Translations under genes and position numbers: made by a program | Shown here: positions 34,633 to 44,600 of the stretch, piece by piece | How the letters are laid out: the number at the start of each line of letters is the position of its first letter | Numbering within the stretch: position 1 is the first letter of the stretch | DNA from: Paenibacillus rhizovicinus | GTDB taxonomy: Bacteria > Bacillota > Bacilli > Paenibacillales > Paenibacillaceae | Assembly (NCBI RefSeq): GCF_010365285.1 | Contig: NZ_CP048286.1 | Coordinates: 2,866,501 to 2,930,500, forward strand | Length of the DNA: 64,000 nucleotides | Reading direction: 5' to 3' | The notes under the pieces: model-generated | Told to the model about the DNA's origin: nothing | The model's database searches: none | Seen by the model: the letters and a program-made list of their open reading frames with translations, nothing else

Positions 34633-35513
34633 CAGAAGTCACCCACTTTCTCCGCCTTGGTGACGGTCAGGAAGAAGATCGTATACAGCAGCAGCAGCAC
34701 GATCATGATAACGCCGATCGCGGATGCAGCCCCGTAGTCGCCGGCGTAAATGATTTTGTCCAGCATCAAGGAGGACAGAATATGCGTGCTGCCGGCAGGA
34801 CCGCCGTTGGTCAAGCCGTAGATAATGGTCGGATCGTTGAAAATCCAAATCGCCCGCAGAAGCGTAGTGGCGATAATCGTAGGCAAAATATAAGGAAGCG
34901 TGACGTTCCACAGCTTGCGAACACCCGTCGCCCCGTCCATGTCGGCTGCTTCGTACAGCTCCGACGGCACGGATTGCAACGCCGCGAGCAGCATGATCGC
35001 GAAGAACGCGATGCCGTACCAGACGTTGGCGATAATGACGGAGGTCATCGCCCACTTCGGATTCGAGAGAAACCCGATCCGCTCGTGGATGATGCCGATG
35101 CGCAGCAGAAGATCGTTAATGACGCCGATTTGCGAATTGAACATCCACTTCCAGATCATCCCGATCAGGAAGCCCGACAGCGCCCAGGAATAGAACGCGA
35201 AGCCTTGGAAAATCCCCCTGCCTCTGAAAGGCTTTTTCAGCAGCAGCGCAAGAGCCAAGCCGAACAGGAATTGGAAGATCAGCGAGAAGAACACCCAGTA
35301 ACCGCTGTTTTTCAGCGCCGTGAAAAATTTCGGATCGTGGAACGCATCCTTGAAATTGTCGAAGCCGACAAACCGGATATGACGGAGATCGAACAGCTTG
35401 TAATCCTGGAACGCCATGATGATCCCCTTCAGGAAGGGATAGTACGTGAAGGCCAACACTAACAACAAGGCGGGGAGCAGCCCCGATAGGATAAAGATCT
35501 TTTGATTTTTCAT
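34632..35513 (-). CDS. CUT1 carbohydrate ABC transporter permease (MalF type)
   Basis: 293 residues, six membrane helices. EAA loop Y-E-A-A-D-M-D-G-A-T, N-terminal F-T-Y-Y-P-F-L-K-G-I-I-M-A-F motif common to UgpA/MalF-type subunits. AAGGCGG lies 8 bases before the ATG. Second gene of the operon, 75 bases after the binding-protein gene; that gap holds a hairpin. Forms the channel with the MalG-type partner. Confidence 0.92.
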   Translation of the reverse strand: MKNQKIFILSGLLPALLLVLAFTYYPFLKGIIMAFQDYKLFDLRHIRFVGFDNFKDAFHDPKFFTALKNSGYWVFFSLIFQFLFGLALALLLKKPFRGRGIFQGFAFYSWALSGFLIGMIWKWMFNSQIGVINDLLLRIGIIHERIGFLSNPKWAMTSVIIANVWYGIAFFAIMLLAALQSVPSELYEAADMDGATGVRKLWNVTLPYILPTIIATTLLRAIWIFNDPTIIYGLTNGGPAGSTHILSSLMLDKIIYAGDYGAASAIGVIMIVLLLLYTIFFLTVTKAEKVGDF

Positions 35514-35543
35514 GTTTGCACCGCCTTGCTTCTGGAATATAGT

Positions 35544-35567
35544 CGAGGGCGGCTAGTGCCGCCCTCG
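35544..35567 (-). other. Intercistronic hairpin after the binding-protein gene
   Basis: Perfect 10-bp GC-rich stem (CGAGGGCGGC with GCCGCCCTCG) and a four-base loop, just after the binding-protein stop, no T-run. Likely an mRNA stabiliser for the upstream cistron. Confidence 0.55.
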
Positions 35568-35588
35568 CATCAACTCAATGACCGACGT

Positions 35589-36905
35589 CTATTTCTTCAG
35601 GTTGGCCTTCTGGTCTGCCCAGTAGCTGTCCCATTTCTTAAGCGTATCGTCCAAGGAAGCTTGGCCGAGCAGCAGGGCTTGGCCGGATTCCATCTCGACT
35701 TGACCCCATTGGCCCGTACCCGGATATTCGAACGGCGGCTTGAAGTTCAAGAACGTATCCGGCGCGTTCGTCATGTCGAGCAGCGTTTTGTAAGGGCCGG
35801 TTTTGAAGAACTCGTCCTCCGAAGCGGACGTATGGATCGGAATGAGTCCGTATGCTTTCGAGAACTCCGTGTTCTCTGCAGGGCTGGACAGGAACGAGAT
35901 CAGCTTCCAAGCGGCTTCTTTATGCTTGGATTCGGCCGCGATGCCCCAGCCTGCTCCGCCTGCGGCGAGCAGCGCTTTGCCGGTCGGTCCGGCTTGCAGC
36001 GGCGCCGTTGCCCAAGTGCCTTCGGCCATTTTCTCCTGCAGCGATTGAATGACGTCCGGATCTTGCAGCAGCATGCCCGTTACGCCGGAAGTGAACGCCT
36101 GCACCTGCTCTTGGAAGCCCCAGTTGACGGAGTCCGGCGGCGATGCTTCTTTGTACAGCTTCTGGTACAGCTCGATCGCGGCTTTCGCTTCCGGCGTCGA
36201 GAAGACCGTCTTGCCGTCTTTGGTGAACATGGAATCTTCCAGGTTGACGTTGTCGCCGTTGAAAGCGAGCACCATCGCGTCCGTCGTGCCGTTCGCGCCG
36301 GCACCGCCGCGGAACGAGAAGCCGTAACGGTTCTTGGACGGATCCGTCAGCTTCTTCGCCGTTTCGAACAGTTCGTCCCATGTTTTCGGCGGCGTCAAGT
36401 TTTGCTCCTTGAACCAGTCCGCGCGGTAGAACAGTTGGCGCTCGTACAAGCCGTTCGGTACGAAGTACAGCTTGTCTCCCACGGAGCCGAGCGATTTCGA
36501 AATCGCGCTGACCGTGGAATAATCCGACCACTTGTCGGCATATTCGTTAAGCGGCTCGATAAAGCCGTTATTCACAAACTCGGAGACCGTCAAATCGCGA
36601 ACCTCGAGCACGTCTATGTCTTCTTTGGCTCCGAGCATCGTTCTGATTTTGTTGTCTGCTTGGTCGAATGGAGGAGAAATGAGCTCCACCTTAATGTCAG
36701 GATTAGCCGCTTCGAATTTATCAATGGAAGCTTGAATCAGTGTCGTCCGTTTCGGACTCGTTAAGCTTTCGATCATGCGCAGCGTCACTTGACCGCCGTC
36801 AGCGCTTTCATTCGATGAGTCATTCTTACTGCCGCAGCCTGCCAGCAATCCCGCAGACAACGCACCGCAAAGCAATAAAGCAGAAACCTTCTTGCGATTA
36901 GTCAT
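35589..36905 (-). CDS. Extracellular solute-binding lipoprotein (family 1)
   Basis: 438 residues. Signal peptide with lipobox L-L-A-G-C (Cys24), Asn/Ser-rich linker, then a MalE/UgpB-like two-lobe domain (A-N-P-D-I-K-V-E-L-I-S-P-P-F-D-Q-A and A-A-W-K-L-I-S-F-L-S-S-P). It captures the substrate outside the membrane for the two permeases. First gene of the operon, with a consensus promoter, a cre-like site between -35 and -10, and a GntR-type operator over the transcription start. Confidence 0.92.
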   Translation of the reverse strand: MTNRKKVSALLLCGALSAGLLAGCGSKNDSSNESADGGQVTLRMIESLTSPKRTTLIQASIDKFEAANPDIKVELISPPFDQADNKIRTMLGAKEDIDVLEVRDLTVSEFVNNGFIEPLNEYADKWSDYSTVSAISKSLGSVGDKLYFVPNGLYERQLFYRADWFKEQNLTPPKTWDELFETAKKLTDPSKNRYGFSFRGGAGANGTTDAMVLAFNGDNVNLEDSMFTKDGKTVFSTPEAKAAIELYQKLYKEASPPDSVNWGFQEQVQAFTSGVTGMLLQDPDVIQSLQEKMAEGTWATAPLQAGPTGKALLAAGGAGWGIAAESKHKEAAWKLISFLSSPAENTEFSKAYGLIPIHTSASEDEFFKTGPYKTLLDMTNAPDTFLNFKPPFEYPGTGQWGQVEMESGQALLLGQASLDDTLKKWDSYWADQKANLKK

Positions 36906-36940
36906 ATAGATTTCCCCCCATCTAGATGTATCATACAGTC

Positions 36941-36957
36941 ATCCTGTCTGATAGGTT
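36941..36957. promoter_or_regulatory. GntR/FadR-type operator at the importer promoter
   Basis: On the minus strand AACCTATCAGACAGGAT, a near-palindrome, matching 15 of 17 bases of the site in front of the gntR-like gene (37710-37726). It begins 2 bases downstream of the -10 element, so bound protein would cover the transcription start. Confidence 0.75.
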
Positions 36958-36959
36958 TG

Positions 36960-36988
36960 ATTATATTGAAAGCGCTAACCGCTGTCAA
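36960..36988 (-). promoter_or_regulatory. Consensus sigma-A promoter of the importer operon
   Basis: TTGACA (36983-36988), exactly 17 bases, TATAAT (36960-36965): full consensus on the minus strand, 55 bases before the start codon. Confidence 0.85.
36967..36980. promoter_or_regulatory. cre-like site (CcpA) inside the importer promoter
   Basis: TGAAAGCGCTAACC matches 13 of 14 positions of the Bacillus cre consensus TGWAARCGYTWNCW as remembered. It fills the -35/-10 spacer, the place for catabolite repression. Confidence 0.65.
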
Positions 36989-37005
36989 TAAAAAAAAGGG
37001 CTCCC

Positions 37006-37683
37006 TTAAACGCTCTTGATCTTCGCTTCCAGACAGTCCATCATCTTGTAAAACTCTTCCATCGCGTTCTCCGTATCATGAATCCGAATCGCGTCGAACA
37101 TCGTAATATGCATCGGATAGGTCTCGTCAAACAATTGTTTATCCCCCAGCGGATCGTTAAAGAACTTCTCGTAAAGCCCGGAGAAAGAATCCAATACCGT
37201 CTCCAGCACGGGATTGCCCGCCGCCTTGATGATATAACGATGAAAGGCCAAATCGATCTGCGACGTATCTTTGCCCGCTTCTTTCCGCTCGCGGTATTCC
37301 GCCAGGCATGCCTCGACTTCCGCGATCTGCTTGTCGTTGATCCGCTTGGACGCCAGCCGGACGGCTTGTCCTTCAAGCGCTCGCCGGACCTCGAGCGTAT
37401 GCAGCAAGAAAGCCCGCTCCTGCTCGACCTTGACTTTGCCCATGAAACGGAAGGTGTTCACGTCGCGGACGAAGATGCCCTTGCCGTTCTCCACTTGGAT
37501 GATATCCATCGCTTCGAGATACCGCAGCGCTTCGCGCAGGGACGAGCGGCCGACGCCGAACATTTGCGTCATTTCCTCAACGGAGGGAAGCTTGTCGCCT
37601 TCCGACAGCTCTTTCTCTTGAATATAATTTTGTATTTCTTGCGACACCTGCTCATGCACGAGAATCTTTTGAATTTTTGGCAT
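37006..37683 (-). CDS. GntR-family regulator, FadR/FCD subfamily
   Basis: 225 residues. N-terminal winged helix (Y-I-Q-E-K-E-L-S-E-G-D-K-L-P-S-V-E-E-M and G-V-G-R-S-S-L-R-E-A-L-R-Y-L) followed by an all-helical FCD ligand-binding domain with the metal-site pattern (D-L-A-F-H-R-Y-I and a late Y-P-M-H). FCD regulators bind small acids or sugar acids and leave DNA when loaded. Start ATG 37683 has GGGGGAG upstream. It is transcribed from its own promoter with the same 17-bp operator that overlaps the importer promoter, implying autoregulation and control of the importer-PLP operon. Confidence 0.9.
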   Translation of the reverse strand: MPKIQKILVHEQVSQEIQNYIQEKELSEGDKLPSVEEMTQMFGVGRSSLREALRYLEAMDIIQVENGKGIFVRDVNTFRFMGKVKVEQERAFLLHTLEVRRALEGQAVRLASKRINDKQIAEVEACLAEYRERKEAGKDTSQIDLAFHRYIIKAAGNPVLETVLDSFSGLYEKFFNDPLGDKQLFDETYPMHITMFDAIRIHDTENAMEEFYKMMDCLEAKIKSV

Positions 37684-37709
37684 GGTTTCAGCTCTCCCCC
37701 TCACCTAGC

Positions 37710-37726
37710 AACCTATCTGACAGGTT
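37710..37726. promoter_or_regulatory. GntR/FadR-type operator at its own promoter
   Basis: AACCTATCTGACAGGTT, palindromic except one position. It begins 1 base downstream of the -10 of the gntR-like gene, the same geometry as at the importer promoter. A third, weaker half-copy (CCTGTCCGATGTC) lies near 37743-37755. Confidence 0.75.
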
Positions 37727-37727
37727 A

Positions 37728-37757
37728 ATAGTAAGCCAGCCCCCTGTCCGATGTCAA
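37728..37757 (-). promoter_or_regulatory. Sigma-A promoter of the gntR-like gene
   Basis: TTGACA (37752-37757), 18-base spacer, TACTAT (37728-37733) on the minus strand, 45 bases before the ATG. Confidence 0.7.
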
Positions 37758-37778
37758 ATTGATTATGCCACAGAGAAT

Positions 37779-37815
37779 AAGGAAGCTTCAACCAATATTG
37801 GTATAAAGCTTCCTT
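37779..37815 (-). terminator. Hairpin after the IF-3 paralogue
   Basis: AAGGAAGCTT (37779-37788) pairs with AAGCTTCCTT (37806-37815), and CCAATATTGG in the loop pairs with itself. On the minus strand it is followed only by ATTCTC, so it is a weak terminator or processing site 51 bases after the stop. Confidence 0.45.
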
Positions 37816-37865
37816 CGGCGAGAGAACGCCCTATCGGACTGAACCCGCTAAAATGGCAACGATGC

Positions 37866-38360
37866 CTATTCGATCGGAAGCACCTTGACGGCGGCACCCT
37901 TCCCGCTGACTTGAATCCCCGTTTCCTTCGTCCCCTTGCCCTTGAGATCCGCAAGCAGCCGCTCCAGGAGCGCCTTCGCCTGCTGGCTTTCCTTCCCCTT
38001 GCCTTGCACGCGCACCGTTAACTCGACGGCGCTGCCGGATTCCAGCATTTTCGCGATCTGACGCAGCTTCGTATCGTAATCATGCTCCTCGATATGCGGG
38101 GTCAGCCGGATTTCTTTGGTCTTCTGCGGCTGCTCCTTGCGCTTCTCCTCCCGCTTCTGCGCGTTCATATCCTGCTTCGCCGCGCTTCGGCTGATCAGCC
38201 GGCACGGCGGGGGACTGCTCATGAGCGACGTGCACACTAACGAGACCTTATGTTCTCTCGCCATCCGCAAAGCCTCTTCCCTGGACACGATGCCTAAATC
38301 CTCGCCGTCGAGCCCTGTCAGCCAAACCTCTGACGCTTTGATTTGTTCATCCATTATCAT
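37866..38360 (-). CDS. Translation initiation factor IF-3 paralogue (divergent)
   Basis: 164 residues, normal IF-3 length. The N-domain (D-E-Q-I-K-A-S-E-V-W-L ... G-I-V-S-R-E-E-A-L-R-M-A) and C-domain (K-E-I-R-L-T-P-H-I-E-E-H-D-Y-D-T-K-L-R) are recognisable. The linker region after P-P-P-C-R-L-I lacks the usual D-Y-G-K-Y/F, and the C-terminal half is quite divergent (V-R-V-Q-G-K-G-K-E for R-F-R-G-R). Canonical infC is followed by rpmI and rplT; neither is here, so this is a second, stand-alone copy. GGAGGT lies 9 bases before the ATG. Possible role in altered start selection under stress; unproven. Confidence 0.82.
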   Translation of the reverse strand: MIMDEQIKASEVWLTGLDGEDLGIVSREEALRMAREHKVSLVCTSLMSSPPPCRLISRSAAKQDMNAQKREEKRKEQPQKTKEIRLTPHIEEHDYDTKLRQIAKMLESGSAVELTVRVQGKGKESQQAKALLERLLADLKGKGTKETGIQVSGKGAAVKVLPIE

Positions 38361-38675
38361 GATGGATTGACCTCCGATGATTTCATATATTCATGATCGT
38401 CTAGCTCCGAGCACGTACGCTCGCATTCTATTATATCAGCATTCTAGCGCGAAGCACTGCTCGCCCTTTCCCTTGTCGCTCATGCTCGTTTTGTACTGAA
38501 AAATGCCATATGAGCAATGCGTTCAGAAGAAAAACGAGTTTTTAGCAGTACAACAGAAGCATGGATCATGGCATGCTTCTCCTAAACGGAGGTGATGGAT
38601 ACGTTCGGCGGCGAACGAACGCGCATGCCTAAATGTAAACGTTATCAAGGAAAAATGAATAAGGGAGTGACAGGA
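38361..38675. other. Intergenic region before the SLH giant
   Basis: 315 bases between divergent genes. It contains a hairpin AGAAGCATG/CATGCTTCT (38555-38563 with 38572-38580) just upstream of a GGAGGTGATGG sequence at 38588-38597, and a TATAAT on the minus strand at 38430-38435 without a clear -35. The reading frame of the SLH gene is open from 38592, but the better start is at 38676. No other gene seen. Confidence 0.5.
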
Positions 38676-41600
38676 TTGAGCAGCAAAGCAATTAAAAAGA
38701 TGATGGCGGTCCTCATAACGCTGATGATGACCCTGAGCCTCGTACAGATTCCCGTTTTCGCGGACTCCGTCGATGACCAGAGCGGCGCAGCCGGCACCGT
38801 CGAACAGGCCGAACCCTCGCCGGACGACGGAAGCGCGGCGCTTCCGTCCGATTCCGAAGCAGGCCGCGACGAGCAGGCGGACATGGCTCAGCTCGACGCG
38901 CAGCTTAACGCGACCGACATAGACATCTCTCCGACCGACGCGGCGATACCCTCGGAAGATTATAAAGTAACCAACCTGGGGCAGCTCATGCAGGATACCG
39001 ACAGTTGGGACACGGTCAGCATGGACGCCGCGAGCAGCCTGGCACAGGGCCAGTTCAATATGGTGTTCGGCGAATCCCGGCAGTCGGCAACCGGCACAGG
39101 GACGTGGGCATCGCACATCTATTACGCGAAGCCGATTCCAACGGACACCGCCTGGGCGTTCGACATGCAGATCAACACGCTGGGCAGCAGCGCTCAGTTC
39201 GGCTTCAAACCGCGGACGACGGTGCTGGCCGCGGATACCTATAATCCTCGGATGTATTACATCCGCTATTCCACGGATAACGGCGGCACGCTGCAGCTGC
39301 GGCGCTCCAATTCAAACTGGACGGAGACCACGCTCGCAGAAGTGCCTAACAACGGTTTGCTCGCCGTCAACACGAAAGAAGAAATCGTCGTCGGCGCACT
39401 CGATGAAGACGGCGGCGTAAGGCTCGTCTTTGAAGTCAACGGTGTCTCCGTGTTTAACGTTCTGGACACCGGCGACGCGGCAGACTCCGCCATTACAGAC
39501 CAGTCGCAAGGCTTCGAGCTCTATTTCCAAGGTCTGACGGGCCAGACGGGCGGCATTGCCAACAACGCCCAGATTACCCCTGCCGACACGGCGAAATATC
39601 CGATAACGCCTCTCGACAACGGATCCGGCACATCGGGGGACTATCAGCTCACCAACATCAGCACGCTTATGACGAGCGGCACATTAGCCAACTGGCAGGC
39701 GCATCCGTCATCAACCGGCGATCGCGTCGAAGCCTCCGGCCAGAACGTTGTTCTCACCCCGGGCGCTCAGAATTCCGCGGTCAACTGGAGCAACTCGTTC
39801 TCTTATGCACAGCCCGTCGATAAGAACACGGTCTGGGCGTTCAAGGGAAAATTAGACGCGCTGGGGAGCGGCTGGATCGGATTCCAGCTCCGGGCACAGA
39901 AGGCGTTAGTAGACGACTCCAGCACCACCGATTACTTTATGAGGCTTGCAGGCGACCGCTCGCAATGGGACCTCTACAGGGTTACGAACGGCGCCGAGCA
40001 GAAAATCGTCGCGTCGGTAGCCAACGTCGCCGCCAAGGCCGGCGTGGTTCAGAACTATGAACTCGGCTCGCTTAACGTGGACGGCGGCGTCAGACTGATC
40101 CTGAAGGTAGCCGACAAGACCGTATTCGATCTCGTGGACACGGGCGCTTCTTACGGCGAGAATGCTCCTGCACATATCGCTCCCATCGATCAGGACGGCT
40201 ATCTCACGATCAACATGTACGGCATGACCGGATCGCCGTTTACGATCTACCCCGCGGACGGCCCGGTCAAGACCGTGACCGTCGATCCGGCCAAGATCGA
40301 CGTCAGACAAGGCGAAAGCGCGAGCTTTACCGCAGCGGTCGACGTCGTGACCGGTTCCGGCGCAAGCACGGACGTGACCTGGTCTGTGCAGGGAAACACC
40401 AGCGCGGACACTTCGATCACCTCGGACGGCTTGCTGACGGTCGGAGCTGACGAAGACGCAAGCCTGCTGACGGTGGTTGCCGCATCCGTCGAGGATGCGC
40501 TCAAATCGGGCACGGCCAAGGTCATCGTTCCGGAAAACTTCGCGTACGGGCCATCCGAGCTCTACGTGTCGCCGGCCGGGGACGACTCGAACGATGGCAG
40601 CGTCGGCAGCCCGTTTCAGACCTTGCAGCGAGCCAGAGACGCCGTGCGCGCCTACATGGCGGATGAAATGGTGCCGGATGGAGGAATTACCGTCTACTTA
40701 AGGGGCGGGGAGTACGTGCTTACCTCAACCGTCGAGTTCGGTGCGGCGGACTCCGGTACTGCGGACAAACCAGTAACCTATAAGGCCTACAATGACGAGA
40801 AGGTCATCTTCTCCGGCGCGCAGACGATACCGGGCTCGGCTTTTACGCCCGTGACGGACACGGACATCAAGGCAAGACTGTACCCGGGCGTCGCGAACAG
40901 GGTGATGCAAGTAGACTTGAACGAGCTCGGCATCCCAAGCTCGCAATGGGGCAGCATTCGCAGAGCCAGCCCCAACACGCTCGACGATCCGGATTCGACG
41001 CAGATGTATGTCGACGACATACGTCAAACCATCGCCCAATGGCCTAACCAAGGCTATGCCACGACCGGCGCGATCAAGACTCCGCAGGGCGGCAGCACAG
41101 GCGCGACGTTCTCCTACGCCGCTTCCCAGCTGATCCCGGAAGCCGCCGACAGATGGGCGCAAGCCGATCAGGCGTGGGCCTCCGGCTACTGGTACTGGGA
41201 TTGGTTCAACGATTCCATGCCAATTACCGCCAATACCCTGGATAGAACGCTGACGCTCGGCAGCACATCCGATTTCGGAGTCGCCAGGGACAAGCGCTTC
41301 TATGTATTCAATCTGCTTGAAGAGATCGACATGCCTGGCGAATGGTTCCTTGACAGGGACACGGGCATCTTGTACTACTACCCGACCACGAACGATTTGG
41401 CCGGCAGCCACATCCAGCTTGCCACGCTCGACAAGAACATGATCCTTGTCAACGGAGCGAATTACCTGAACTTCGAAGGCCTTACTTTCGAAGCGACGAG
41501 CGCGGCGGCCTTTAACATCAGAAACGCCGACAACGTCATGGTGGCAGGCAGCACGTTCAGGAATCTGGGCGGCAAGGTCGCGGACATAAAGGCCGCTACG

Positions 41601-44600
41601 AACTCCGGGTTCACCGGCAACGATATCTACGACCTCTCCAAAGGAGGAATATATATCGACAGCTCGGGCGACAAGGAGAAACTGACCGACTCGGGCGACT
41701 ATGTGACGAACAACTACTTCTCCAGATTCAACCTGGTCAGCAAGACGTACACCCCTGCGATCAGCGTCAAGACCGGAACGGTCGGCGCAAGGGTGGCGAA
41801 CAACGTGATCCACGACGGGCCTCACTCCGGGCTTCTGATCGGGGGCGTCAACAACGTGTTCGAGAACAACGAGCTGTATGACCTTGTCTCGGAGTCCGAC
41901 GATGCCGGCGCGATTTACGGCGGGCGCAACTGGACCGACGTCAACCTCACCTTCCAAAACAACCTGCTGCACGATATCACCGGGCTGGAAGGCAAGAACA
42001 GCGCCTATGGCATCTATTTCGACGACAACATGGGCGGCGAGACCATCAAGAGCAACATGTTCTATAACGTAAAAACGCCTGTTTTCGGCCATGGCTCATG
42101 GGGCAACCATATTGACAGCAATGTGTTCGTCAACAGCGCCACGCCGATCAGCATCGTCAACTACAACTGGAACCAAGGCAACCAGGACCAGATGGTCGGC
42201 CAGTACGACGCGATCGGCTACGACAATCCGGCTTGGGACAGCGCGCTCTCCTGGTGGCAGGACAGAGGCGACGCGATCAACGCGCTGCAACCGCGCGGCG
42301 TCGGCCAGAGCGAATATCTGAACTCGGCGAGGGACAACGTCATCACGAACAACGTCAGCTACGATTCCGGGGATTACAACATCGCTTCCTCGGCCCTGCC
42401 GACGTTGACACGGGAAAACAACGCGACGTTGACGGATGACAGCTCTTTCAATGATCCGTCGGTTAACGACTACTCGTTGGCCGAGATCCCTTCGGACGTC
42501 GGCAGCGATTTCGTCAATCCGGATTATGCTTCGGTCGGGCAATACCTCGACTCGCATAGAAGCAAAATCTTCGTGATGAACGATTTTAGCCTGACCTATC
42601 CGTTTAACGGAACGACAGACGTACAGGCCTATAAGCTGAACCTGATGTGGAACCACGCCGTCGGCGCGACAGACTATAAGGTCACCTTGGCGACTGATCC
42701 CGACCTGGCGGACGTCGTGTTTACCGGCACGACCAAGAATAATTCCATCGAGGTTGCCGGCCTGAACTACGCAAAAACGACCTATTACTGGCATGTAGAG
42801 GCAATCGGAACGTCGGCTAAAAACCCGATCCGGAAGCTTGACGACAATGGCGTATATAGCTTTACCACGGCATTGCAAGAAGTCGCCGACACCACTCTTC
42901 TGGATGCGCAAATCAAGGTTGGCGAGAACTATTTGAACGGCATCACGATCGGCACGGCAACCGGCGAATACCCGCAGGCGGCCCACGACGACTTTGCCGC
43001 GATCATCGCCGACGCGCAGGACCTGATGACCGAATCCAACGCTGCGCAAACGACCATCGATGCCATGATCCAGAAACTGAAAGACGGCATGGACGCGCTG
43101 GAAGTGGCGAGAACAAGCGGTTTGGCGGACTTGAGCGTGCTCATGGACGATGAGGCCGGGTGGAAGAAATCCTCCAGCGCGCAATTCGACCTGACTGGCG
43201 CGCCTGACGAGCACATCACCTTTACGGGCAACCATCTGGGCTTTGAAGGGTATGAACTTCCCAACTACGCCATTTGGCATTTCAAGATGAAGCTCGGCAA
43301 CCCGGGTGATAACTGGAATAACGACTGGTTTGCGATCTCGCTTCGCAACAGCAATACCATCGGCGACCCGTGGGGCGCCACGAATTACCTGCTCGGCTTC
43401 AAGCAGAACGTGTTCGAGCTCCAGAAATTCGGCGGAGCGTCCAGCCTGGGCGACTATCAGGTTCCGAACGACGGGATCTTCGAACTGGGCAGGGAATACG
43501 ACATGCAGTTCGGCGTGTTGAATACCGCAGCCGGAACAAGGATCATCGTCAAAATAGACGGGAATACGATCTACGACTATTTGGATAACTATGACGAGAC
43601 GAACAACAGCAATATTCCGGTTTCCGGATATATCGGCTTCCATTTGTACGGCGGCCTGAGCACGCTGCCGCTCCAACTCAATCCTGGCGGCGAGGTTGCG
43701 CCGGAAACTGCCAATTACACCGTAACCTTCAACGCCAACGGCGGCAGCGCGGTAGATCCGCAGACGGTCGCGAAGGATGAAACGGCAAGCAAGCCGGCCG
43801 ATCCTACTCGCAAAGGGTACAAGTTCTCGGGCTGGTATACGGATGCCGATCTGACGACGATATGGGATGCCAGCACGCCTATTACCGGCGATATCACGCT
43901 CTATGCCCGCTGGAAAAAGGTGACTCCGAATGTACCGAGCGTTCCGGACGTGCCGGATGTTCCAGGAACACCAGACGTGCCAGGAACTCCGGACGTACCA
44001 GGAACTCCGGACGTACCAGGAACACCGGGCGTGCCAGGAACACCGGACGTGCCGAACCCGTCCTCCTTCAGCGACACTTCCGGACATTGGGCGGAGAAGT
44101 TCATTCAGCAAGCGGCAGCGGCCGGTATCATCGGCGGCTATACGGACGGATCGTTCAAGCCTAATGCCGAAGTTACGCGCGCCGAGTTTATCGTCATGCT
44201 GATGAGGGCCGTGCATCCGGCCGCAGCCGACGGCAAGACCGCCGTTTCTTTCACGGACGAGCAATCGATCGGCGCATGGGCGAAGACGGCCGTGGAACAG
44301 GCAGCCGGAATCGGCATCTTGACCGGCTACGAAGACGGCAGCTTCCGGCCGAACGATACGATTAGCCGGGCAGAGATCGCCGTCATGCTGGCCAGAGCAT
44401 TCGGCCTGCATGCCAAGTCGGCGGCCGGCGCATCGTTCAACGACGAAGCGGACTTCCCGTCTTGGTCGCAAGACGCGATCGCCGCGCTCCAAGAACAAGG
44501 TATCGTGCAAGGAAGAAACGGCAATCGATTCGAACCGAATGCCGAAGCGACGCGTGCCGAAGCGATCGTCATGATGCTGAGGCTGCTGCAGTCGACTACA

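Noticed and set aside
36985..37010. Rho-independent terminator of the gntR-like gene
   Set aside because: AAGGG/CCCTT leaves only a 2-base loop before the T-run and merges into the -35 of the importer promoter; not a reliable hairpin.
37866..38360. Housekeeping infC locus
   Set aside because: rpmI and rplT are absent and the protein is divergent, so it was called a paralogue.
43959..44048. CRISPR-like array from the 18-bp repeats
   Set aside because: The units are directly adjacent with no spacers and stay in frame as a Pro-rich hinge.
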